Assembly: GCA_003156695.1 (NCBI GenBank)
Contig: PMHN01000151.1
Span: forward strand, 1 to 8,103
Length of the DNA: 8,103 bases
DNA from: Gammaproteobacteria bacterium
GTDB taxonomy: Bacteria > Pseudomonadota > Gammaproteobacteria > Steroidobacterales > Steroidobacteraceae
Direction: 5' to 3'
Part shown: in pieces, positions 1-4,800 of the stretch
Layout of the letters: each line of letters begins with the position of its first letter
Numbering within the stretch: the stretch's first letter is position 1
The notes under the pieces: model-generated
What the model was told of the DNA's origin: nothing
The model's database searches: none
Seen by the model: the letters and a program-made list of their open reading frames with translations, nothing else
Translations under genes and position numbers: made by a program

Positions 1-207
1 GAGATCTACGACTACCTGCGGCTGCTGTGGTCGCGGGTGGGCAAGCCGCACTGCCCGATCTGCGGCCGCCCGATCGTGGGCCAGTCGGCCGAGCAGATCA
101 TCGACCAGGCGATGGAGCTGGCGGACGGCACCCGCTCCATGGTGCTGGCCCCCGTGGTGCGCGGGCGCAAGGGGGAGTACGGCAAGCTGCTCGAGCAGCT
201 GCGGGCG
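1..207 (+). other. uvrA: uvrA fragment (excinuclease ABC subunit A, internal piece)
   Basis: This is the UvrA-derived part of the chimeric frame. UvrA is the ATP-dependent damage-recognition subunit of nucleotide excision repair, a protein of roughly 940 residues; only about 68 internal codons are seen here. Recognised blocks are [14 protein letters not shown], the CPxC pair at codons 18-21, [10 protein letters not shown], and the [15 protein letters not shown] block that begins the UvrB-interaction region. The expected continuation after LRA (an EGF-type segment leading to a DGE motif) is missing. The wording of these motifs looks to me more like UvrA of Gram-positive or other non-gammaproteobacterial phyla, but this is from memory and needs a search. 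The base composition looks richer in G and C than the VOC part that follows. Confidence 0.85.
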
Positions 208-528
208 TTCTATGTCGAGGCCGTGGGGCTGAAGCCCGGGCCTCGTCCGCCGTTCACACGCTTCGGTTACTGGCTCTACGCCGGCGAACAGGCCGTCCTG
301 CATCTCAGTGAAGCCGCGCGCGATGAGACGCGGGCTCCAGAGGCACGCTCGACCTTCGATCACGCGGCGTTCAACTGCGTTGGTCAAAGAGAATTCGAGG
401 CCAGGCTTGCGCAGCTGGGCATTAAGTACGAGGTTGCCCACGTCCCGCAAACCGGCCAGGTGCAGCTGTTCTTCGATGACCCGGCAGGCAATGGTGTCGA
501 GCTGAGCTTCACGGCCGCGGACGGCTGA
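1..528 (+). CDS. Chimeric reading frame: UvrA fragment joined to VOC (glyoxalase-fold) protein, 5'-partial
   Basis: The frame is open from the first base, so the true start lies outside the window; a GTG at 37 is only an internal codon. Codons 1-68 read as Uvr[18 protein letters not shown] and [19 protein letters not shown] match the stretch after the first signature region and the start of the UvrB-binding domain. From codon 69 the protein is instead a VOC-superfamily domain: [25 protein letters not shown], then the second half with H121 (FDHAAF) and E167 (GNGVELSF), both usual metal ligands. The first beta strand of the VOC fold, with its usual first metal His, is absent, its place taken by UvrA residues. 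The product can be neither a working UvrA nor a complete VOC protein. It may be a natural illegitimate recombination or an assembly/library chimera. The VOC part ends 18 bases before the DUF1993 gene on the same strand. Confidence 0.85.
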   Translation, partial: EIYDYLRLLWSRVGKPHCPICGRPIVGQSAEQIIDQAMELADGTRSMVLAPVVRGRKGEYGKLLEQLRAFYVEAVGLKPGPRPPFTRFGYWLYAGEQAVLHLSEAARDETRAPEARSTFDHAAFNCVGQREFEARLAQLGIKYEVAHVPQTGQVQLFFDDPAGNGVELSFTAADG

Positions 529-535
529 CCCTTCC

Positions 536-539
536 GGAG
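536..539 (+). promoter_or_regulatory. Ribosome binding site of the DUF1993 gene
   Basis: GGAG lies seven bases before the ATG at 547, inside the 18-base gap after the VOC stop codon. It supports the chosen start and shows that the DUF1993 gene can be translated independently of the chimeric frame upstream. Confidence 0.6.
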
Positions 540-546
540 CAAAGTC

Positions 547-1068
547 ATGCCCATTTCGCTGTACGCCGCCACTATCCCGTCCTATCAGCAGGTGCTGGGA
601 GCCGTCTTCGGACTCCTCGAGAAGGCCGAGGCATTCTGTGCGGACAAGGACATCGCGCCGCACGACATCATTCAGGCGCGCCTCGCCGCCGACATGCTGC
701 CCTTCGCATACCAGGTCAAGTCGACCGCCGTGCACTCGCTCGGAGCCATCGAGGGTGTGCGCCGGGGCGTGTTTTCGCCTGATACGACCCAACCGCCGGA
801 TAATTTCACGGCGCTCAAGGCGCGGATCGCTGACACGCTCGCCGCCTTGCAGACCATCCAGCCGTCCGAGGTGGACGCTTTTGTCGGCCGCGACATGCGC
901 TTCGCGTTCGGCGAGCGCCACGTCGACTTTACTGCCGAGAATTTCCTGCTGTCCTTCTCGCAGCCCAATTTTTACTTCCACGCGAGTACCACCTACGCCA
1001 TCCTGCGCTGCAAGGGGCTCCCGATCGGCAAGCGCGATTTCACAGGCAGGCTGCGCCTGAAGAAATGA
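547..1068 (+). CDS. DUF1993 family protein
   Basis: This 173-residue protein matches the DUF1993 family in length and motifs. Seen: the opening SLYAATIPSYQQVLGAVFGLL with a following acidic/alanine helix, ARLAADMLPFAYQV at about residues 44-57, a DFTAENFLLSFSQPNFYFH stretch at about 127-145, and the closing GLPIGKRDFTG. DUF1993 proteins are small, mostly helical and, as I recall, related to the DinB-like four-helix fold; no biochemical role is established to my knowledge. No signal peptide or membrane segment is visible, so it is probably cytoplasmic. The start is supported by GGAG at 536-539. The gene sits between two VOC-type genes on the same strand, suggesting co-transcription, but the 66-base gap to the next gene is not diagnostic. 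Family assignment is confident; function is unknown. Confidence 0.88.
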   Translation: MPISLYAATIPSYQQVLGAVFGLLEKAEAFCADKDIAPHDIIQARLAADMLPFAYQVKSTAVHSLGAIEGVRRGVFSPDTTQPPDNFTALKARIADTLAALQTIQPSEVDAFVGRDMRFAFGERHVDFTAENFLLSFSQPNFYFHASTTYAILRCKGLPIGKRDFTGRLRLKK

Positions 1069-1078
1069 AGCAATCAGC

Positions 1079-1138
1079 ATGACGCCTATCAGTACCGCAA
1101 GCGCACGACCGGCTGACAAATTGAACCAGCGACCATGA
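1079..1138 (+). CDS. Possible 19-codon leader ORF overlapping the VOC start (ATGA)
   Basis: In the gap between the DUF1993 and VOC genes, an ATG at 1079 opens a frame of 19 codons (MTPISTASARPADKLNQRP) that stops with TGA at 1136-1138. Its stop overlaps the VOC ATG at 1135 as ATGA, the classic arrangement for translational coupling. The VOC start itself has no clear Shine-Dalgarno sequence, which is why the overlap deserves mention. Against it, the small ORF has only a weak GAAG upstream, resembles no known peptide, and an ORF this short arises easily by chance. Confidence 0.2.
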   Translation: MTPISTASARPADKLNQRP

Positions 1139-1557
1139 TCCGCATCCGGGAAATCGATCACCTCGTGCTGCGCGTCGTCGACCTCGAGAAAATGCTGCAG
1201 TTCTACTGCGACGTGCTCGGCTGCAGCGTGGAGCGCCGCCAGGACGAAATCGGCCTGGTGCAACTGCGCGCCGGCAGCAGCCTCATCGACCTCGTACCCG
1301 TCGATGGGCAGCTCGGCCGCGCCGGCGGCAAGGCGCCGGGTATACAGGGGCGCAACCTCGACCACTTCTGCCTGCGCGTCGAACCGTTCGACGCCGCTGC
1401 GATCAGCGCCCACCTGCGAGCGCACGGGGCCGCACCGGGCGCGGTTGCGCAGCGCTACGGTGCCGAGGGCGAGGGCCCCTCCATCTACGTCACTGACCCG
1501 GAAGGCAACACGGTTGAGCTGAAGGGGCCGCCGCACACCCATGCTGATTCACGGTAG
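1135..1557 (+). CDS. VOC family protein (glyoxalase/bleomycin resistance/dioxygenase fold)
   Basis: This 140-residue protein has the paired beta-alpha-beta-beta-beta layout of one VOC module. The N-terminal half begins IDHLVLRVVDLEKMLQFYCDVLG and the C-terminal half begins NLDHFCLRV and ends YVTDPEGNTVELKG. The usual metal ligands are visible as H9, H77 and E128, so it probably binds a divalent metal. VOC members include glyoxalase I, dioxygenases, epimerases and thiol-transferring resistance proteins; nothing here picks one. The closest general resemblance is to short, glyoxalase-like VOC proteins of unknown substrate. The ATG at 1135 is chosen because the first strand begins right after it, although no good Shine-Dalgarno sequence precedes it. 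The 3' end overlaps the next gene by 17 bases in another frame, which favours coupled translation. Probably cytoplasmic. Confidence 0.88.
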   Translation: MIRIREIDHLVLRVVDLEKMLQFYCDVLGCSVERRQDEIGLVQLRAGSSLIDLVPVDGQLGRAGGKAPGIQGRNLDHFCLRVEPFDAAAISAHLRAHGAAPGAVAQRYGAEGEGPSIYVTDPEGNTVELKGPPHTHADSR

Positions 1558-1975
1558 CTGCCACTGCGGCAACATTGCGTTCGATCTGACCTGGGAGCCG
1601 GATCCGCTTGAGATTCCGGCCCGCGCCTGTGATTGCACCTTCTGTACGAAACACGGTGGCCTGTGGACCTCCAACCCCGCCGGTTCGCTCACCGTCGTCC
1701 TGCAACAGCCCGCCCTGGTGTCGCAGTACTCGTTCGGCACTGCCACGGCCGTATTCCATGTGTGCAGCCGCTGTGGCATCACGCCGGTGGTGACGAGTGT
1801 GATCGACGATCACCTGTACGCGGTGGTCAGCGTCAATGCGTTCACCAACGTGGAGCCGTCGCTGCTGCGTCGCTCGAGCGCATGTTTCGAAGCTGAGGGG
1901 GTCGAATCGCGCCTCGCCCGCCGCAAGCACAACTGGATCGCCGCGGTGCGCATCGCTGCGAACGGCGGTTCATAA
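1541..1975 (+). CDS. GFA / CENP-V domain zinc protein
   Basis: This 144-residue protein carries the complete cysteine pattern of the GFA (glutathione-dependent formaldehyde-activating enzyme)/CENP-V family: CHCG at residues 7-10, CDCTFC at 30-35 and CSRCG at 85-89. In this family these cysteines hold a structural and a catalytic-site zinc. The founding enzyme Gfa was reported to speed formation of S-hydroxymethylglutathione from formaldehyde and glutathione, but most homologues are uncharacterised, so the substrate here is open. The start ATG at 1541 lies inside the VOC gene, with an AAGGGG sequence about 13 bases upstream, rather far for a ribosome binding site. The close link with a VOC gene suggests a shared role in handling reactive small molecules; this is inference. 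Its stop lies just inside the 3' end of the opposite-strand gene. Confidence 0.88.
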   Translation: MLIHGSCHCGNIAFDLTWEPDPLEIPARACDCTFCTKHGGLWTSNPAGSLTVVLQQPALVSQYSFGTATAVFHVCSRCGITPVVTSVIDDHLYAVVSVNAFTNVEPSLLRRSSACFEAEGVESRLARRKHNWIAAVRIAANGGS

Positions 1976-2566
1976 CAGCAGCCACGCCAGCAGCGCCGCG
2001 GCCTTCTGATCGGCACCCCAGGGCGCACCGAGTCCGCGGCCGAGCGTCGCGAGTGTGGCGGCGAGGGCTTGCGGGGATTTCCCGAGCGTTACGCTGGCGC
2101 GCGCCGTGAGATCCTTGTGCGTGACTCGCGTGACCGGAAGTCCCAGCGCTTCGCAGCCGTGCCCGAGCGCATCGCGGAAGTGATTGCCGTCGGCCGTGTG
2201 GATCAGTGCGTGCGAGGCGAGGGTGGCCTCGAGTGTCGCGCCCACGCGGCCGGAAGAGGCGAGGATGCCGGCCGCGCGCGCTTCGGCACCCATGACGTGC
2301 ACCGCCTGCGTCAGTGAGCGCAGCGCGCCGAGTGCCAGGCGGTTGGCCGACTCCTCGGACAGCGCCAGCCGCTGGCGCGCCTCGGGCAGCGGGCGGCCTT
2401 CGATCTCGTGGTAGGGCTGTTTCAATCCAGCCGGGGGCGCGTCCACAAGCTCCACCCGCTCGCGCAGCAGCACCCGCGGTGCGGCGGGCACGCCGCCGAC
2501 AATCACCACCACCGTCCAGCCGCTGTGGGGCGCGAATCCCAACACACACGGCGTGCGGCCTTGCAT
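1970..2566 (-). CDS. Hypothetical protein, 198 aa, last gene of the gpsA block
   Basis: I do not recognise a named family. The protein starts MQGRTPCVLGFAPHSGWTVV, followed by a strand-like GGVPAAPRVLLRERVELVD, a distinctive GLKQPYHEIEG at about residues 47-57, and a central ASHALIHTADGNHFRDAL at about 117-134. These blocks look like conserved active-site or structural motifs rather than a chance frame. There is no signal peptide or convincing membrane span. The opening GFAPHSGW strand and the closing GADQKAAALLAW helix faintly recall RNase H/RuvC-type folds, but that is only an impression. It begins 16 bases after the gpsA stop on the same strand, so it is probably co-transcribed with gpsA; no clear ribosome binding site is seen. 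Its stop codon (1970-1972) abuts the GFA stop on the other strand, giving a 6-base tail-to-tail overlap. The coding call is firm; the function is unknown. Confidence 0.75.
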   Translation of the reverse strand: MQGRTPCVLGFAPHSGWTVVVIVGGVPAAPRVLLRERVELVDAPPAGLKQPYHEIEGRPLPEARQRLALSEESANRLALGALRSLTQAVHVMGAEARAAGILASSGRVGATLEATLASHALIHTADGNHFRDALGHGCEALGLPVTRVTHKDLTARASVTLGKSPQALAATLATLGRGLGAPWGADQKAAALLAWLLL

Positions 2567-2582
2567 GACCGGCAGGCGCCGC

Positions 2583-3590
2583 CTAGGCGGTCTCCGCCTT
2601 GATCGGCCGGCTCATGAGGGTGCGCACCGCATCTTTCGCCGGCAGGTTCTCATACAGCACGCGGAAAACCATCTCGCACAGCGGCATCTCGACCGCGGCG
2701 CGCGCGGCGACTTCGTGGATGGCGCGCGCCGCACCGTAGCCTTCCACGGCCTGCGCGATTTGCCTGAGGGCCGCCTCAGGCGTCATGCCGGCGGCGAGCA
2801 GCAGGCCAAAGCGGCGGTTGCGCGACTGATCGTCGGTGCAGGTGAGCACCAGGTCCCCGAGCCCCGCGAGTCCCATGAAGGTGTCGGGCTGCGCGCCGCG
2901 GGCGACACCGAGCCGCGTCATTTCCTTGAGTCCGCGCGTGATGAGCGCCACGCGCGTGTTGGCTCCGAAGCCCAGGCCGTCGGAAAGTCCCGCGCCGACG
3001 GCGAGGGCGTTCTTGACCGCCCCACCGATCTCCACGCCCACGATGTCGGTGGAGGTGTAGGCGCGGAAATTCGCCGATGACAGCTCGCGGGCGAGCGAGT
3101 TCGCATACGCGGGATCGGCGGAGGCGATGGTCATCGCGGTCGGCAGCCCCGCGCCGACCTCGCGGGCGAAGGTAGGGCCCGACAGCACCGCGACGGCACG
3201 CTCAACTCCCAGCTCTTCGCGCGCCACTTCGTGCGGCAGCTTGCCGCTGCCCTGCTCGAAGCCCTTGGTTGCCCAGGCGACGTTCATGTCCTTGCGCAGA
3301 AGCGGCGCCAGTTCCTTCAGCAGTGCGCGCAGCGCGTGGCTCGGCACGACAATGAGCACATCGCGGGCCGCGGTCAGCGCCGCGGACAGCTGCGTCTCAA
3401 CGTCCAGCGATGCCGGAAACTCCGCCGTCGGCAGATAGCGCTCATTGCGCCGGGCGCGCGCCATGGTGGCAAGCGCCGCGCGATCGCGGCCCCACAAACG
3501 CACCGGACGGCCACCGCGCGCAAACTGGATCGCGAGCGCCGTGCCCCACGAACCCGCGCCGAGCACGGCGATGGGCGTGTGACTGCTCAT
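2583..3590 (-). CDS. gpsA: NAD(P)-dependent glycerol-3-phosphate dehydrogenase
   Basis: GpsA reduces dihydroxyacetone phosphate to sn-glycerol 3-phosphate in the cytoplasm, supplying the backbone for phospholipid synthesis. The 335 residues are full length for the family. Seen: the Rossmann dinucleotide loop GAGSWGTALA at residues 11-20; VVPSHALR at 81-88; ATKGFE at 107-112; LSGPTFAREV at 136-145; GGAVKNALAVGAG at 189-201, containing the expected catalytic K193; an NTR at 211-213; GLAGLGDLVLTCT at 240-252; and SRNRRFG at 256-262 for substrate and cofactor phosphate contacts. The start fits because the Rossmann strand begins within ten residues, although no Shine-Dalgarno sequence precedes it. 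It follows secB by 15 bases, as in the Escherichia coli order grxC-secB-gpsA, so co-transcription is likely. Confidence 0.97.
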   Translation of the reverse strand: MSSHTPIAVLGAGSWGTALAIQFARGGRPVRLWGRDRAALATMARARRNERYLPTAEFPASLDVETQLSAALTAARDVLIVVPSHALRALLKELAPLLRKDMNVAWATKGFEQGSGKLPHEVAREELGVERAVAVLSGPTFAREVGAGLPTAMTIASADPAYANSLARELSSANFRAYTSTDIVGVEIGGAVKNALAVGAGLSDGLGFGANTRVALITRGLKEMTRLGVARGAQPDTFMGLAGLGDLVLTCTDDQSRNRRFGLLLAAGMTPEAALRQIAQAVEGYGAARAIHEVAARAAVEMPLCEMVFRVLYENLPAKDAVRTLMSRPIKAETA

Positions 3591-3605
3591 GGGCCGCGGC
3601 GGAGG

Positions 3606-4079
3606 TCAGTTGGTGACGGTGGGCGGGGTCTGGTTCGCGGCGTACAGCGCCTCGAAGTTCACCGGCGGCAGCAGGAACTGCGGGAACCCTCCCTGCGACA
3701 CCAGTTGCGACACGACTGCGCGGGCGTACGGGAACAGCACTCCGGGGCACACCGTGCTGATGGCGCGCTTCAGGTCGTTTTCCGGGAGATTGCGGATCAC
3801 GAAGGTCCCTGCCTGCTTCACCTCGACCAGGAAAATGGTCGCATCGTTCTGTTTTGCCGACACCGTGACGGTGAGTACCACCTCGCGCACATCCGCGTTC
3901 ACGGTCGTGCTGCCGCTCTGCAGGTCAAGATTGATCTGCGGGTTCCAGTTGCCGTCCAGGCGTGGCCCCTGCGGCGCCTCGTAGGAGCAATCCTTCAGGT
4001 AGACGTTCTGCAGCACCAGCATCGGTGCCGAGTCAGTCGGCATGGTGGGTGCCGGTCCGCCGTCCGTTTCGTTCGCCAT
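3606..4079 (-). CDS. secB: Protein-export chaperone SecB
   Basis: SecB is a cytoplasmic homotetrameric chaperone that keeps precursor proteins unfolded and hands them to SecA for export. The 157-residue product has the family's usual size. Seen: an acidic N-terminal tail (MANETDGG), the first core strand PMLVLQNVYLKDCSYEAPQG, the NPQINLDLQ strand, the VVLTVTVSAK strand, FLVEVKQAGTFVIRNL, and the conserved block CPGVLFPYAR with FPQFLLPPVNFEALY near the C terminus. An in-frame upstream ATG at 4148 would add 23 residues lying inside grxC; the ATG at 4079 is preferred because MANE-type starts suit SecB and a GGGAG lies about ten bases upstream. The grxC stop is only 5 bases away, which indicates tight co-expression. 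SecB is largely a proteobacterial protein and is a main taxonomic clue here. Confidence 0.96.
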   Translation of the reverse strand: MANETDGGPAPTMPTDSAPMLVLQNVYLKDCSYEAPQGPRLDGNWNPQINLDLQSGSTTVNADVREVVLTVTVSAKQNDATIFLVEVKQAGTFVIRNLPENDLKRAISTVCPGVLFPYARAVVSQLVSQGGFPQFLLPPVNFEALYAANQTPPTVTN

Positions 4080-4084
4080 GGTTC

Positions 4085-4348
4085 TTACGCTCCCGTCAGC
4101 ATTGGATCGAGGCGGCCCGCGGACTCGAGTGCGTACAGATCGTCGCATCCGCCCACGTGGGTCTCGCCGATGAAAACCTGGGGCACGGTACTGCCGCCGC
4201 CCTTCTTTATCATGTCGCTGCGTGCCTGCGGCACAGCGTCGACGTCAATTTCCTCGAAAGACACGCCCTTTTTTGCCAGCAGCTCGCGCGCCTGCGCGCA
4301 GTACGGGCACCACAAGGTTGTGTATATCAGCACCTTGGGCGCGGACAT
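4085..4348 (-). CDS. grxC: Glutaredoxin 3
   Basis: This 87-residue thioredoxin-fold protein uses glutathione to reduce disulfides and glutathionylated thiols in the cytoplasm. It has the dithiol active site CPYC at residues 14-17, the cis-proline loop TVPQVFI at 54-60, and the glutathione-contacting GGCDDLYAL at 66-74 with the third cysteine (C68) typical of Grx3. Length and motifs match Escherichia coli GrxC across the whole protein, including the GVSFEEIDVD segment. It lies 15 bases after the rhodanese-like gene and 5 bases before secB in the same direction, the conserved gammaproteobacterial order. No clear Shine-Dalgarno sequence stands before its ATG, so coupling to the upstream gene is possible. 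Confidence 0.95.
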   Translation of the reverse strand: MSAPKVLIYTTLWCPYCAQARELLAKKGVSFEEIDVDAVPQARSDMIKKGGGSTVPQVFIGETHVGGCDDLYALESAGRLDPMLTGA

Positions 4349-4363
4349 AGGGATCTGGCGCTG

Positions 4364-4786
4364 CTAGGCGCGCGTCAGTGGCAGGTTGTCGGCGCGCCAG
4401 GCGGCGAGTCCGCCGCGCAGCGTGACCGCCCGGGTGAAGCCCTGCTCGGTGAGCTGGCGCACCGCCGCCGGCCCGAGCGCGCCCGTGCCGTCGTACACCA
4501 CGATGGCCTTCTCCTTGTACTTCTTCAAAGCGTCGGCGGCCTTCAGGATCTGCTCGCCGGACATCTGCCGCGCGCCGGCCAGGTGGCCAACCGCGAACTC
4601 CTCCTGCGGGCGCAGGTCAAGCAGCAGCACGCCCTGATTCATGAGGCGGATCAGCTCCTGCGGCGACACCGAAACGAGACTTTCCGAGCGCGCGCGCATT
4701 TCGTATACAACAATGAGCGCCGCGACTACGGCCGCGGCGGTGGCGAGCCAGGGGTGGTGGCTGAGATATTCGAGGACACGGTCCAT
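4364..4786 (-). CDS. Membrane-anchored rhodanese-like domain protein lacking the active-site cysteine (YibN-like)
   Basis: The 140-residue product has an N-terminal membrane segment (about residues 12-28, LATAAAVVAALIVVY) followed by a single rhodanese domain: SVSPQELIRLMNQG, LLLDLRPQEEFAVGHLAGA at about 54-72, and a C-terminal RGGLAAWRADNLPL. Position and architecture match YibN, the rhodanese gene upstream of grxC-secB in Escherichia coli. The loop that should carry the catalytic Cys reads VVYDGTGALG, with Asp at residue 99, and the whole protein contains no cysteine. Sulfur transfer by a persulfide is therefore not expected; a binding or structural role is more likely. An upstream in-frame ATG at 4879 would lie inside envC and break the usual start, so MDRVLEYLSHHPW is chosen. 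No purine-rich ribosome binding site precedes it. It is the first gene of the five-gene minus-strand block. Confidence 0.88.
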   Translation of the reverse strand: MDRVLEYLSHHPWLATAAAVVAALIVVYEMRARSESLVSVSPQELIRLMNQGVLLLDLRPQEEFAVGHLAGARQMSGEQILKAADALKKYKEKAIVVYDGTGALGPAAVRQLTEQGFTRAVTLRGGLAAWRADNLPLTRA

Positions 4787-4789
4787 GAG

Positions 4790-4794
4790 GGAGG
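4790..4794 (+). promoter_or_regulatory. Ribosome binding site of the EnvC-type gene
   Basis: A GGAGG sits six bases before the ATG at 4801, a near-ideal Shine-Dalgarno. It lies in the 14-base gap between the two divergent start codons and settles the envC start; the same bases read as pyrimidines on the other strand, leaving the rhodanese gene without one. Confidence 0.7.
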
Positions 4795-4800
4795 CGGGCA

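Noticed and set aside
37..528. GTG at 37 as the real start of the first protein
   Set aside because: The same frame is open upstream and encodes the matching UvrA residues [12 protein letters not shown], so the GTG is the Val of an internal motif.
1842..2549. A 235-codon minus-strand open frame overlapping the GFA gene and the 198-residue protein
   Set aside because: Its translation is almost entirely Arg/Gly/Ala and it crosses the GFA coding region; the 1970-2566 frame has motif-like conserved blocks instead.
4080..4148. Longer SecB starting at ATG 4148
   Set aside because: The extra 23 residues lie within grxC, are Arg-rich and do not resemble SecB; MANE at 4079 has a GGGAG upstream.
3231..4367. 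A 378-codon plus-strand open frame opposite gpsA, secB and grxC
   Set aside because: It is antisense to three certain genes, is rich in Arg/His/Ala and Gln with no family motif, and long opposite-strand frames are expected in GC-rich DNA.
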